A DNA stretch of 64,000 bases from Tetragonia tetragonoides (Eukaryota > Streptophyta > Magnoliopsida > Caryophyllales > Aizoaceae): the NCBI GenBank assembly GCA_038025085.1, contig CM076139.1:19981307-20045306 (forward strand), given 5' to 3'. The notes beneath the pieces were generated by a model. It searched no databases, was not told where the DNA came from, and saw only the letters and a program-made list of their open reading frames with translations. Positions 41,154 through 52,495 of this stretch are shown piece by piece; the stretch's first letter is position 1; the number at the start of each line of letters is the position of its first letter. Position numbers and translations under genes: made by a program.

Positions 41154-44100
41154 GGCTCCTCATTTGGAATGTTAGAGGGATGAACAAACCCTCTAAGATT
41201 AGAGATATTAAGAAGTATATCCTAATAAATAAAGTTTGTTTTGTGGCACTTCTTGAGACAAGAGTTAAGGAAAATAAAAAGTCTACAGTTGCTAACAGAC
41301 TTAATAATCAATGGTTACATTTTTGTAATCCCTCTGATGCTAGCAATGGGAGAATTTGGATCTCTTGGGATTCTGCATTGCTCACTATTCAGGTAATACA
41401 CACATCTGACCAGTTTGCTCATGTGAGAATCAATTTTGCTTGTGGTGCTATGCTTTTGTTGACTGTGATCTATGCTAAGAACTGTGTTATAGCTAGACAA
41501 AGATGCTGGAAAGAAATTGAAGCTTTTGGGAGAAATATTACTGATCCTTGGCTAGTAGGGGGTGATTTTAACGCTGCTTTGCATGCTTCAGAAAGAATTC
41601 AGTATGGAAATTTTATTTCTGGCACTGATAAGCTTCATAATTTTTGTTATAATTTAAATCCGGAGGACATTAGAGCAAAGGGTATGGATTTCACCTGGAG
41701 CAACAAGCAGAAAGCTCAAGATCGTGTTTATAGCAAAATTGATAGAGTACTTGGAAATTTTGAATGGATTTCTAAATATCCTAATGTTTAAGCAGATTAT
41801 TTGGCTCCTTATATTTCTGATCATTCCCCTGCCCTTATTGTTCTACAAGAAGATCTAAACATCACAAGAAAACCCTTCAGATTCTTTAACATGTGGACTA
41901 GCAGACTAGGGTTTAAGGAACTGATTGAAGATAACTGGAAGTATGAGGGTCAGGGCTCTAGAATGTTCAGGGTTCTACAGAAGCATAAAAGGGTTAAAGC
42001 TGCTATAAAGAATTCCAGTATTTATTGCCCTAATCTAGAGGCAAAAATACTTGCTGCACAGGGGTCCCTGTTGAATACCCAAGCTTTACTGGCTACTGAT
42101 CTCTTCAATGAAAATCTGATTAACAGAGAGCATGAGGAGCAAGTGGTTTTGAGTAAATTGAGAGATACTGAAGAATGTATCATGAAACAAAAATCCAGGC
42201 TTGACTGGATTAAGGCAGGGGATGAAAACACTAGGTATTTTCACGCCTGTGTGAAGAGTAGAAGAGCAGTTAATAAAATTTCTATAATCTATACAGCTGA
42301 TAATGTGAAGCTAACTGATGATAAGGAGGTTCAGGAAGAGTTTGTTTCTTTTTTCAAGAGCATGATGGGTCTTCTGCAGCTGAGCTCCCAGCTATTGACC
42401 CTGAAATTATGAAGAATGGACCATGCTTATCTGTTGATCAACAGATTGAGATCTGTAAAGATTTTACTGCATAGGAGATTAAGAAAGCATTGTGGGAGAT
42501 TGTTGATGACAAAGCTCCTGGCCCCAATGGCTTTACTGCTGCGTTTTACAAGGCATCTTGGGATCATATTGGTCCTGACATTGTGAATGCTATCATAAGC
42601 ACATTCCACTTAGGTAATCTGCTAAAATCTCTTAACTGCACATCTGTGACTCTTGTTCCTAAGAAGATGAACCCCAAATATGTCAGTGACTACCGTCCTA
42701 TTGCTTGCTGCAATGTGTTATATAAAATCCTTTCTAAAACTCTAGCAAACAGAATTAGCACAGTGTTGCATGGACTCATTCTACTTGAGCAGTCTGCATT
42801 TATAAAGGGGAGGCTAATTGGACATAACATCATTCTGACGCATGAAATCATTAAACATTATGGTAGGAAGAAAATCTCCCCTAGATGCACTCTTAAGATT
42901 GATCTTAGGAAGGCGTATGATTCAGTTGAATGGAGCTTCATTGAACAAGTTCTCCTGGGGATGCACTTCCCTGTCAAGTTTGTGAAATGGATTATTATGT
43001 GCATATCTTCTGTTAGCTACTCTATTATGTTCAATGGCATCCCTTTGGATCCTTTTGCAGCTAAGAGAGGCTTGAGACAAGGGGACCCAATGTCCCCTTA
43101 TCTCTTTGTAATTGCAATGGATTACTTGTCCAGATGCCTCAGGGAGTTGAAGAGTGAAAGTAGTTTCAAGTATCAACCTCGCTGTAAGAAATTTTCACTG
43201 GTGCATTGTGTGTTTGCTGATGATCTATTGATGTTCTCTATAGGAGATACTAAATCTGTTGCTGCATTATATGATAAATTCAATATTTTCTCTGTCTGCT
43301 CTGGGTTGAAAGCAAATGAGAGTAAATCAGAGATATATTTTGGAGGGGTTGATAATACTGTGCAGCAAAACATTATTTCTTCTCTGGGAATGCGAAAAAG
43401 GGGAGCTTCCCTTCAGGTACCTAGGAGTACCCTTGACATCAAAAAGACTTCAGGTCCCTATGCAGGGAGACTTCAACTCATTAAGTCTGTTTTGTTTTCA
43501 TTACAAAACTTTTGGGCGCAATTGTTTCATATACCCATGAGTGTGATCCACAATATTGAGCAGATTTGCAGACGTTTCTTGTGGACTGGTACAGCTAACC
43601 CTAGCTCTAGAGCCCTGGTGGCTTGGGAAGATCTTTGTATGCCAACTGCAAAGGGTGGACTGGGATTGTTCAATTTCAAATTTTGGAACAAAGTTTCCCT
43701 TGGCAAATTATTATGGGATATTCAACATAATAAAGAGAAACTATGGGTGCAATGGGTGAGTGCTTACTACATAAAAAACAGGGACTTCAAGGTCATGGAG
43801 AAGCCAATACAGGCTACTTGGCTAATACAGAAGATCTTTGATGGTAGAGCTGGTCTACAACAGTTTGTCTGTAATTCTGCTGTGTATAAGGTGAATAAAG
43901 CATACAAGACCCTCTTTCCTGTGAAGCCTAGAGTGTTCTGGACTCCCCTTGTGTGGAATTCTATTTCCATGCCTAGATGGAGGTTCATAAGCTGGCTGTG
44001 CTTAAAGGAGAGACTCCCTGTATGGAAGAATCTATATAAGACTGGTGTGCATGGTCCTAGTATTTGTATACTGTGTAAACAGAATGAAGAGAACTTCCAT

Positions 44101-44439
44101 CACACATTTTTTGAGTGTGAGTTTGTGATACAACTATGGCAGAGGATCTTCAAATGGCTGAAGCTCAGCCAACCCTGCTGGAGATGGCCAGATGTGTATA
44201 AGCAAGTGTGTGAGTTACCCAAGGGCAAGAGTATACAGAAGAGAATAGTGGGTGCCTGCTTTGCTGGAGTTATATACTTCACCTGGAGAGAACGAAATGC
44301 AAGAGTGTTCCAGGATAGAAGCTCTACTGCAGAACAGGTGATGAAGATGATCATTGGAGCGCTGCATGCCAAAGCTGCAGAAGCAACAAACAAGAAAATT
44401 AGTGATTATTTCGTGTGTCATTTGAATTATTATTGTTGA
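41150..44439 (+). pseudogene. LINE ORF2 (endonuclease, reverse transcriptase, zf-RVT)
   Basis: Domains in order: apurinic-type endonuclease (LLIWNVRGMNKPSK, LLETRVK, GGDFNAALHASERIQ, then a TAA at 41789, YISDHSPA), a linker, RT (LVPKKMNPKYVSDYRPIACC, LKIDLRKAYDSVEWSFI, GLRQGDPMSPYLFVIAMDYL, catalytic FADD at 43213-43224), and C-terminal zf-RVT (WRFISWLCLKERLPVW, CILCKQNEENFHHTFFECEF) ending FTWRERNARVF. A TAA at 41789, a frame change near 42390-42480, a frame change near 43390 within the LPFRYLGVP motif, and a deletion around 43440 break the gene. ORF2 nicks target DNA and primes reverse transcription there. Confidence 0.88.
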
Positions 44440-44650
44440 GTTTTTGTGAGATGTTGAGATGTAGGGTTGTCTATGTCTTTAAGTTTGAACTGCGAATAGG
44501 AGTTTATTTGGCCTAGAGGAGTTTCTGTGACTACCTCTAGCTACGCAGGATGCAGGTATGTTGGTGTGTTTGTGTAATCTGTACTGAACTGTACCCATCC
44601 ACTTTGGAAGTAATTCAATACAAATATTTGCTTTCCAAAAAAATAAAAAT

Positions 44651-44666
44651 AAATTAAGGCCTACTT
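44651..44666. repeat. LINE target site duplication, right copy
   Basis: Exact copy of 39603-39618. Confidence 0.92.
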
Positions 44667-46874
44667 ATCCGAACCACCTGTTCTAGTACCGCCCATTCCA
44701 GGCATGCCTCTAATCCTCTACGTTACAGTCACAGAAACGTCAATGGGAGCCATGCTAGCCCGAGAAATAGACAAGGAAGAGAAAGTTATATACTATGTGA
44801 GCAAGAAGTTTCTGGAGTACGAAACTCGCTATTCGTCCCTAGAAAAGACATGCCTAGCTTTGGTAGCAACTACTAAAAAGCTGCGACATTACATGCTCCA
44901 GCACACGATCCACATAAGATCGAGAGAAAATCCTTTGAAATACATATTCAAAAAGCCCATACTAAATGGTAGAATAGCAAGGTGGACCGTTCTCCTCTCA
45001 GAATTCGACCTTAAATTTGAACATCAAAAAGCCATAAAAGGGCATGCTATCTTGGAATACCTGGCTGACCAAGCTATAAACGAACCTCATCGCAAGGATG
45101 AGTATCACTTCCCAGAAAAAGGGGTTATGACCTTAGATACCGAGACTTAGCAACTATATTTCGATGGAGCATCCAACCAAAAGGGTTTTGGAGTAGGAGT
45201 ATTGATAGTATCCCATGAGGGTGCACATACACCTATTTCAGTCAAATTGGACCACGAAGTCACTAACAATAGTGCAGAATACGAAGCTTGCATAATAGGG
45301 CGATAATCCGCCATAAGCCTTGGCATTAAGACGCTTCGAGTCTATGGGGACTCGTCACTCATAATTAACCAAATTTCCAAAGTATGGAAGGTTAAAAGTG
45401 AATCGTTGGCACTCTACCAAGAATACTTAGACAAGATCATAGTGTATTTCAATCAAATACACTTTACATACCTTCCACGAGAAGATAACCAATTTGCAGA
45501 TGCCTTGGCTAAATTAGCTAGCATGATCAACATACCCGAAACTATTCGGATGATGCCCATCTGTGTACAAAGAAGATCCGAGCCTTCATATTGTGACACC
45601 TTGAAAGTGTTCCACGATGAAGAAGATGAGTGGTACACCGATATGAAGAATCTACTCATTTACCAGCTCTACCCTCCTGATTCTAGCCCTAGAGTTCAAA
45701 AGGCACTTAGAAGACTTGCAGCCCAATTCGTAGAGGTACAAGGTCAAATATACAAGAAAAGCCCAAACAGAGTCAATCTCCTGTGCCTAGGCACTGAAAC
45801 GGCCCATAAGGTCTTAAGGGAAGTACACGCTGGAGTTTGTGGACCGCACATGAACGGTATGATGCTATCCAGGAAAATAATAAGGCTTGGGTATTATTGG
45901 ACAACGATGTAGAAGGATTGTTGTGAATTTGTCAAAAGGTGCATACAATGTCAAACACATGCAAATCTACAACATTTACCACCAAGCCCACTATATACCT
46001 TCACCTCACCTTGGCCTTTCTCGGCTTGGGGAATCGACATCATCGGCAAAATAACCCCAACAGGAAAAGAGGGCCACGAAAATATCCTGGTCGCAATCGA
46101 CTATTTCACCAAATGGGTCGAAGCACAATCGTATGCAAAGCTCAAAGCAAAGCATGTGGTTAAGGTCATTAAGAATAAAATAATAGCTAGATATGGAGTT
46201 CCCCAAGAAATCATCAGTGATAATGGGTCACACTTCATAAAAGAGGTAATTGAGCTTTTAACCCAGTTTAAGATCCAGCATCGAAAGTCGTCTCCCAATA
46301 GACTGCAAACAAACGGCGCAGTGGAGGAAGCTAACAAGGACATCAAGAAAATCATTGAAAGGATGACCGAAAATTATCATGACTGGCCTGATAAGTTTCC
46401 ATTCGCACTTTGGGGTTACAGGACATCGGTCCACGCATCGACGGGAGCAACACCATACTCCCTGGTGTACGGAATGGAAGCTGTATTGCCGATTGAGTTA
46501 GAGGTCCCATCTCTACGGACCATTTTAGAAAGTCAAATTCCAGAAGTGGACTGGGTCCAAACCCGCTATGACGAATTAGTCTTGCTAGATGAGAAAAGGT
46601 TGCAAGCCTTGCACAACGTAAGAGTCTATCAAAAGAGACTAACTAGGCACTTTAACCAAAGGATCAAAATGACGAACCTTAAAGTTGGAGATTTAGTACT
46701 TAAAGAAGTAAGAGCCAATGTCACTGACCCAAGAGGCAAATTTTGACCCAACTGGTCAGGCCCATTCATCATCACCAAGATCTTAATGGGTGGCGCCGCA
46801 AGATTAGCAGATTTAGACGGGATTGAATTCAGTCAATGGATAAACATGGATCAATTAAGGAGGTTCTATGCTTA
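44667..46874 (+). pseudogene. RNase H, second RNase H and integrase of element E
   Basis: After the LINE the pol frame continues. The first RNase H has LILYVTVTETSMGAMLARE, IYYVSKKFLEYETRYSSLEK and ARWTVLLSEFDLKFEHQ. A TAG follows at 45148. The second, archaeal-type RNase H has QLYFDGASNQKGFGVGVLIV, NNSAEYEACIIG, a TAA at 45304, VYGDSSLIINQI and REDNQFADALAKLASM. The integrase has the zinc-binding motif (VHAGVCGPHMNGMMLSRKII, CxxC at KRCIQCQTHANLQH), a TAG at 45910, the core WGIDIIGKITPTG, DYFTKWVEAQSY, ISDNGSHF and TNGAVEEANKDIKK, then LWGYRTSVHASTGATPYSLV, a TGA at 46744, and the C-terminal end at 46874. It gives the complete domain order that A, C and D have lost. Confidence 0.9.
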
Positions 46875-47268
46875 GGCAAGACACCCAACATAGCACTTTC
46901 GAGAGGCCCATACAAGGCTAACGAATACCAAAAATAAAAAAAATAAAAAAATAAAAAAAAAAACCAAATTTAGTGTTAAACAAAAAACGAATAAGAACTA
47001 CGAGCGGCCTGATTCCCCGAAAAGGATACGTAGGACAACCCAATTGTAATTGGGCCCGACCCCTTTATCAAATTCGCATTCCAAAGTTGTTAAAAGTTGT
47101 GCAGATAATAAACACAAGGTTGCAATATTAAAATGAGCATGTCTCTATAAATAATGATAAAGTCCATTACAAGACTTGGAAATTCCTAAATAACAATAAA
47201 AACTAAACTAAGTTTAAATCTAAGGGGCACATCACCCTTATTGAATTTAAAGCAAGTAAAAGGCAATC
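46875..47268 (+). other. Convergent 3' region of element E with conserved block
   Basis: No gene is present. The conserved block at 47007-47063 reads GGCCTGATTCCCC, GGATACGTAGGACAACCC and TGGGCCCGACCCC, matching A, B and D. It lies between the pol stop and the stop of the antisense DUF7745 gene. A-rich runs occur at 46940-46975. Confidence 0.6.
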
Positions 47269-48866
47269 CTAAGCTAGACATGCTCCAAAAGAGTATTTCC
47301 TAATAGACTTCTCCGTAGCTTCGGTAGTAGGGACTGCATCCTCCATGGGCTGATCAACCTTCGGGCCTTCCACTTCACGTTCCTTGGGAGCCCATCTCTC
47401 TCGAACCAAAGGCTCTTCTTCTTTTTCAACCTCCACTAGAGGAACACTCGAAGAGACTTCATGATCATTGACCCGAATATGGGGCTTCTCCTCCGGTTTA
47501 GTAGTAATCTTGGCTAAAGCTTTCTCGGCCTTCGGGTTGAGGACACTTTTCACATGCTTAATTCCCTTTTGCTTACCCTTCACTTTAGGATCATTAGGGT
47601 TAGAAAGCCTCAGGGTAGCCTTGACCGATTGGGCCTTAAGATCGTCTTGTTCGGATTTCCTGCATACACGACGACCTTCCGCAGTCTTACAATCCATCCA
47701 CGCTTCATAAGCCGAAGATATGGCCGTTGGGGCCTTGATATGAGGAATAGTCCACTTAGGGCGACGATCCCATGCACACTCCCAAGATCTCACCATACTA
47801 ATAGTCAAAGCCCGAGTAGCGGGAGAAACACTATCCTTCTGTGGGATAATCTGGCGTTTTCCATATTGTCGCATGATACGGCTAGGAAATATGTAAGTCA
47901 AGTTTTGAAGACCAAGGATTTGATAATATCCCGTCTCCTTGCTGCATCCGATTGCAGATTTTAGGCCCCACCACTTAATAGTACATCTTAGCAAAAGGCA
48001 AGCTTTAAGGTATCCACGCCATTCATCAATGGTGGATTCATAATAAAGCTTTCGGCGAGCGGGAAATTGCTTTGGTTGATATTTGAGCGCTTAGCCGGCT
48101 TCTCAATGAAGCACATATGCTCCAAAAGCCATATCTACAATGAAGAAAACAAATAAAAAAAAAAAAACATATAAAGTTAGGTATCCATTAAAGATTCAAA
48201 CTTTATAAAATTATTCAAAGCAATTATTCAAGCACTCACTTGAAGGAGAAGAGGGCTTCCCGTCCATCCACTAGGCGATGGGTCTTGTTTCTTGCGGTCC
48301 AAGCAAATTAAAGTTTCACCAAGAACAAGAGACATAGGGGTAAAATCGTTTTGAATTTGTTCAACAATTCTAAGCATACAAGTTTTACCATTATTACCTC
48401 CACCAACAAAGAGGTACCTATGTAAGAGACATAAGATAAAAGCACGTCTATAATATGTCTCATTGTGATCATCCCTAACCTTGGGGAAAAAGATATCAAT
48501 CACACCATTGAGGTCTAGCTCGCCGGTCCTAGCCACAGAGGAGGCTTGTGTTGGTGATAGGCCAAGATACCTTTTATAGTAGCCTTCAAGGTTGGCCCCG
48601 AGCCATGGAGTAGTAGGAGCTTGATCATGAGGGAACCCAAGTATGGCGGCAAATTCTTTGGGAAGAGGACACAATTCATTATACCCGAACCTAAATACAT
48701 GGAGTTTGTCATCCCAAAATTCAACGACGGCCTCGAGAAGGTTCCAAACAATTTGAACTTGCTTCAAGTGGAAGAGAGCATTCAAGTGGAAGGGCACAAG
48801 TCTCATCCTCTCTTTAGGGGTCATAGATTGCAACCACTTATCAAACTTAACCTCAAAATTTGTCAT
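47269..48866 (-). pseudogene. DUF7745-like protein gene of element E, antisense, with intron
   Basis: Exon 1 (48866-48240) starts MTNFEVKFDKWLQSMTPKER and includes FWDDKLHVFRFGYNELCPLP, EFAAILGFPHDQAPTTPW, YYRRAFILCLLHRYLFVGGG and GWTGSPLLLQ. It is fully open (209 codons). The intron is 48239-48135 (105 bp) with donor GTGAGT and acceptor TTGTAG. Exon 2 starts IWLLEHMCFIEKP at 48134, meets a frameshift and stop near 48000, then continues in another frame with CTIKWWGLKSAIG, FPSRIMRQYGKRQIIPQKD, WDRRPKWTIPH and a Lys/Glu-rich tail (KVKGKQKGIKHVKSV), ending at 47269. The intron sits between LLLQ and IW, exactly where elements A and B have no intron. The family function is unknown; basic tails suggest a nuclear protein. 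Confidence 0.82.
48135..48239 (-). other. Intron in the antisense DUF7745 gene of element E
   Basis: The donor is CTTCAA|GTGAGT and the acceptor is TTCATTGTAG|ATATGG on the minus strand, 105 bp, AT-rich. Removal joins LLLQ to IWLLEH in frame. An equivalent intron is at 63514-63615 in element D. Confidence 0.8.
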
Positions 48867-48964
48867 GGCTGAAATCTAAATTAATTGGGGGTTTCTCTCT
48901 CTAAAAAGCTCTCTATTGCTAGTAAATTATGAAGGTGATGTCCCAAAACTGGACTAACCCAAGG

Positions 48965-49205
48965 CTTATATAGGGCTCGCGCGAAAAAAGACAAAAATAA
49001 GGCAACAGGTCGAAAAAAGGGCTTCAGCGGCCCTTGGGACAGCCGCCGAAGGCTTGACGGCCACGATACAGCAGCAGCGGCCCAGCGGCCCAGCCGCTGA
49101 ACCACAACGGCCAGCCGCTGAAACACAACGGTCAGCCGCTGAGTCTGGCGGCCCCTCTTTTGACCCCCGCTCCTTCGCGTCAGCCGCTGAGTACCTCCCT
49201 TTGGC
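48965..49205 (-). promoter_or_regulatory. Promoter of the antisense DUF7745 gene, element E
   Basis: On the minus strand a dense cluster of CAGCGGC/GCCGCTG boxes (49205-49020, at least eight) is followed by TATATAAG at 48972-48965 and the ATG at 48866. The layout, GC boxes then TATA then start, matches A (8318-8538) and B (21377-21535). Confidence 0.65.
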
Positions 49206-49666
49206 CGCCGAGCTGTTTTTTCGAGGCAGCCATCTTCTTCCCGGTTTTGGACACATTTCTTAACCGTTTTGGACTCCAATTTGGCTCAATTTCTTATTTC
49301 TTCTATTATTACTATTTTCTATTATTTTCTTAATTATTTATGGGAACTCCACAATTTTCTTATTTCTTTTTTGGATGATTATCATCTTTTCTTTTATTAA
49401 TCCTTTTTATACTTATTAATCTTATTTTATTTTTTGCATTCCTTTCTTTTTTAATTTTTTTTTCCAGGGGGGATAGGGTACACCCAATTTTAACTTTTTG
49501 GCTGTACCTATTTTGCTACATGGCTATTACTTGCGCTTTCTGCTTGACTACCTGTGCATTTGCATTAGCCTAATTATATGCAGGGACCAATAAAGGAGCA
49601 ATATTCCACAAGAATGTTTGTTCAAATACAAAATGATCAAATGTTCAAATGGTCAAGAAATGTATT
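49206..49666 (-). other. Spacer between PMD and DUF7745 genes of element E
   Basis: No gene is seen. It is T-rich on the plus strand (49290-49480) and would hold the 3' untranslated region of PMD and upstream DNA of DUF7745. Confidence 0.5.
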
Positions 49667-50892
49667 TCATACAAATACATTATCATAAAAATCATCACTC
49701 GCATCAGCATCCGTGCGGAGCACCTCAAAGTGATCCTTTGACCTCCGTGGCTCATCGCCAAAGATCGACGCCGCCAACTGGCCAGGGTCAAAGGAAGAAT
49801 GATGGACAGGCTCCCGATACAAGCACCCCTCTCCAACATAACTCGAATCATACCCCCACGAAGAACGAGGAGGCATGGTAGGTATCACAGGAGCAGGGAC
49901 AGGGGGCTGGTAGTAAAGACCGCCATAAGGAGCATACCTCGCATACCCGGGATAAGAAGGATACATCGGCATAGGCATAGGAGTAGGCTCTACAAACAGA
50001 GCCATCCTACTCCCACCAGGACGCTCCGTCCGATGAACAAGCTCCCTCTCTCTCCTAGGACTCTCCCTCTGAGGGCTCCTCTCATGAGAAAGACTGCGCT
50101 CAGGCGAGCTCACAACCTCATCATCCGACAATACCACATGTCGTGACCGACGAGGAAGGGGTCGACGATACTCAACCTGCAGCCCACAAAGCATATAAGA
50201 TACATTTCTCAAAGCATGCAAGTTTGGAAATGCAAAATCAAGCTTACCTTATCCAAGTCAGCCCCTCGAGCAAGTGCCCTTCGAGAGAGCTCGAGATATC
50301 CAGGACTTCATGGCATGCATCATCCTGAAAACCTTCCTGGTCTGCTCACTGTCAAGCTGCGCAAAGAAAAGTCAGTACAAGCCTGAAAACGGTAAAAATC
50401 ACATAGAACAGGTAAAATTACGAATTTACCCCCGGATGCCCAACTGGAAGAGGAAGGCCCTGAATGTCCTCATCAAGGTCCTCCGTCATGGGGACTTCTC
50501 CCCAACACTCCTTCCCGCTATAGTCCCGACCTCGGACGCGCATATCCGGGATATCCACATCAACGTCATCAACCCGAGGCTCCTACAAAGCAAAGAAGGT
50601 TAGCAACCAACAAACAAGAAAGGCATAGAATGACAAATATGAAGTTCTTACCTTCAAACCCACAAATGAAGGCATGAGGCGATCACGACGAAACTTCTCG
50701 TAGTGCCCCGCAAGGTCCTCCGCAGGCTCCCTCAAATACCGCATAGCATTCGAGCCCACCATGGCCTCCGTAACCTGCTCGCGAGACAAGAACCTCACCA
50801 AAAACATGGTCGAGGGAGGATCCAAAGGAATCCTCGGTCCCACTACATCAGGATAAACCTGACGGAAGATCCGCTCTCCCAAATACCGCACG
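49667..50892 (-). pseudogene. PMD gene of element E, antisense, 3' half with four exons
   Basis: Exons on the minus strand are 50892-50652 (truncated at its start), 50582-50430, 50356-50248 and 50176-49667, separated by introns of 69, 73 and 71 bp with GT-AG ends. The first encodes YLGERIFRQVYPDVVGPRIP then DPPSTMFLVRFLSREQV, matching exon 4 of the element B gene. The next encode EPRVDDVDVDIPDMRV and LDSEQTRKVFRMMHAMK. The last has an Arg/Ser/Glu-rich stretch (RSLSHERSPQRESPRRERE) and a Pro/Met/Tyr/Gly-rich stretch with MYPSYPGYARYAPYGG, both low complexity and RNA-protein-like. It stops at 49667-49669. All visible exons are open, making it the best preserved PMD 3' half here. The 5' half was lost at the junction with G. 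Confidence 0.82.
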
Positions 50893-52495
50893 TATTAGGC
50901 ACCCAACTCGCACGTATTATGACGGCCTCTACTAACTCAAGTTTGCTTAATAATTTAAAGACATAATTCCCATACAAAACCGGATTAACAACCTAGACTT
51001 AGACTATTAATTGGTTCACCACAAGCATCACAACATTTATTATTAACCCTTGTTTAGACATGCATTCGATTTGACAAGTTGGGCAGCACAACGACTATAC
51101 AGACAATATTTAGGAAGCAATAAAAGCGCTATTCTGGCATGATATCTACATTATGACTACTGGAAAATAAACAATTAGGCAATTAATTTAATTTGAGCCC
51201 TCAGGAATTTATACCTGAACTGTAGGCTATATTTGAAAAGAATAGTAAAACAAGATCTCAAATTTGGAAGAAATAAGGAGAAGCTCAGAGTCAATACTGC
51301 TGAGAATAGACGGTGTCAACAGTAGACTGTGTGTTTTGAACTGAGGGTGAAGGGTTGTTTATATAGGCGTGGGGAAGTAGGGTTGGACGGCAGAAATTGT
51401 GCTGAAAAACGAGACGGGCCTGAAAAATCAGCCGGGCCCGAAGAAGGGTCAGCGTCGCTAGCGGCGCTGGGACTTATTCCAGGGCCACTGGCGGTTCTCA
51501 GCAGCCAGTTGGATGTCGTCATAATGACGCCATCCAGTCTACTTTTATTCTCCGGATGAATTTTTATATTCCGAAAAATATGAAAAGACCGTTTTACCCT
51601 TGGACGGTAAAAGACGATTGTACCCCTAAATCGCAACTTGGCGACCGGGGGTCGGAAAAAGGCGTGAGACGTGTCGTTGTAAAGCTCTCGAACGGGGCTT
51701 CTGAATGAAATGGAATGAAGGAGTGTTTGGAGGAAAAATAGCCGTTCAAGTTTATAAATTACTCCTTTCATCATCGGGTTTTTGCGGAGAAATCTGAAGG
51801 CGCTTTTTTGGCGTCTACAGAAGCCCCTACTATGATCGAGCTTGAGTAAAAGCGAAGATCAAAGTACTCCGAAGACGACATGCAGGACGCTGATGTGCGC
51901 ATGGTGTGTGAGAGTGTACAGTATGTATGCATATGAAGACAAACCTGAGTTGGGACACGCTCGTAGTGTGCTAAGATTTCATCTCTGTGAACACAAGAGA
52001 AAATAAAGGTTATGTTAGCAGGATAGAACACCGCTCGTAGATGGTCTAAACGTCTGCTGGGGACCTGTATTCAGAGTGAATGAAAAAGTTAGTAATACTT
52101 TGAGAATGATCAACGCGGAGTGCTTCGACAAACAGTGACTAAACACCGCTCGTCGGATGTCGAGATCCCGTCCCTGTTATAAGAAACGAAAAAGTCAACG
52201 AGATAAGCGCGATTAAAAATAACCGGCCATAAAGTGGTTTGGACATATGAACAGTTTAAATGCAATACCATAAGCAATCATTGACTGAAACATATAAAAA
52301 ATAATGGACAGTATAACTGCAACAGTTTAAGCAATCATTGACTGACACAAAAATAAGTAACCTCATAGAAGGGCTGACCCCAAAAATTTGTAACCTCGCA
52401 GAGGGACTGACCCCAAAAATTTGTAAAAGCGCAGAGGGACTGACCCCTAAAATCTGTAAAAGCACAGAGCGACTGACCCCAAAAATTTGCTCCAA
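50893..52495 (-). mobile_element. Fragment G: 3' end of an A/C-family element
   Basis: On the minus strand there are about 675 bp of 3' internal region with the 64-bp-type repeats (52480-52240), the block with GGGACGG (52180-52130), a polypurine tract and an LTR starting TGTAGACGCC at 51819. The LTR is cut at about 50893, so its last 300 bp or so is missing. It joins E's PMD exon on the left and C's PMD exon 1 on the right. It is an inverted, diverged copy of 53390-54990. The LTR lacks a segment of about 30 bp (TTAATAGTTAAGATAAGG and neighbours) present in the LTRs of C, so it is not a recent fold-back copy of C. Confidence 0.75.

Larger units (their letters stand above)
39619..44650 (+). mobile_element. 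LINE (non-LTR retrotransposon) inserted in element E
   Basis: About 5.0 kb, in the same orientation as E, with ORF1, ORF2, a short 3' tail and an A-rich end (CAAAAAAATAAAAAT). It is flanked by exact 16-bp target duplications, which shows it is a young insertion relative to its host. It is probably close to full length, since ORF1 and 5' DNA are present. Confidence 0.92.
32579..50892 (+). mobile_element. Element E: Tat-lineage Ty3/Gypsy retrotransposon, 3' truncated
   Basis: The order is 5' LTR, PBS, leader, gag, PR, RT (split by a LINE), RNase H, second RNase H, integrase, conserved block, antisense DUF7745 gene (48866-47269) and antisense PMD gene (from 50892 down to 49667). The 3' LTR is missing; the element ends inside PMD at about 50892, joined to fragment G. 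It is the most informative copy for the family's full gene order. Several stops and one gag-pol frameshift show it is dead. Confidence 0.9.

Noticed and set aside
49054..49263. Ala-rich open frame opposite the promoter of the element E DUF7745 gene
   Set aside because: It is produced by the repeated CAGCGGC/GCCGCTG boxes and has no support as a gene.
50893..52495. Fragment G as the missing 3' LTR of element E
   Set aside because: Its LTR belongs to the TGTAGACGCC family, not to the TGTTGACACC LTR of E, and it is in the opposite orientation.
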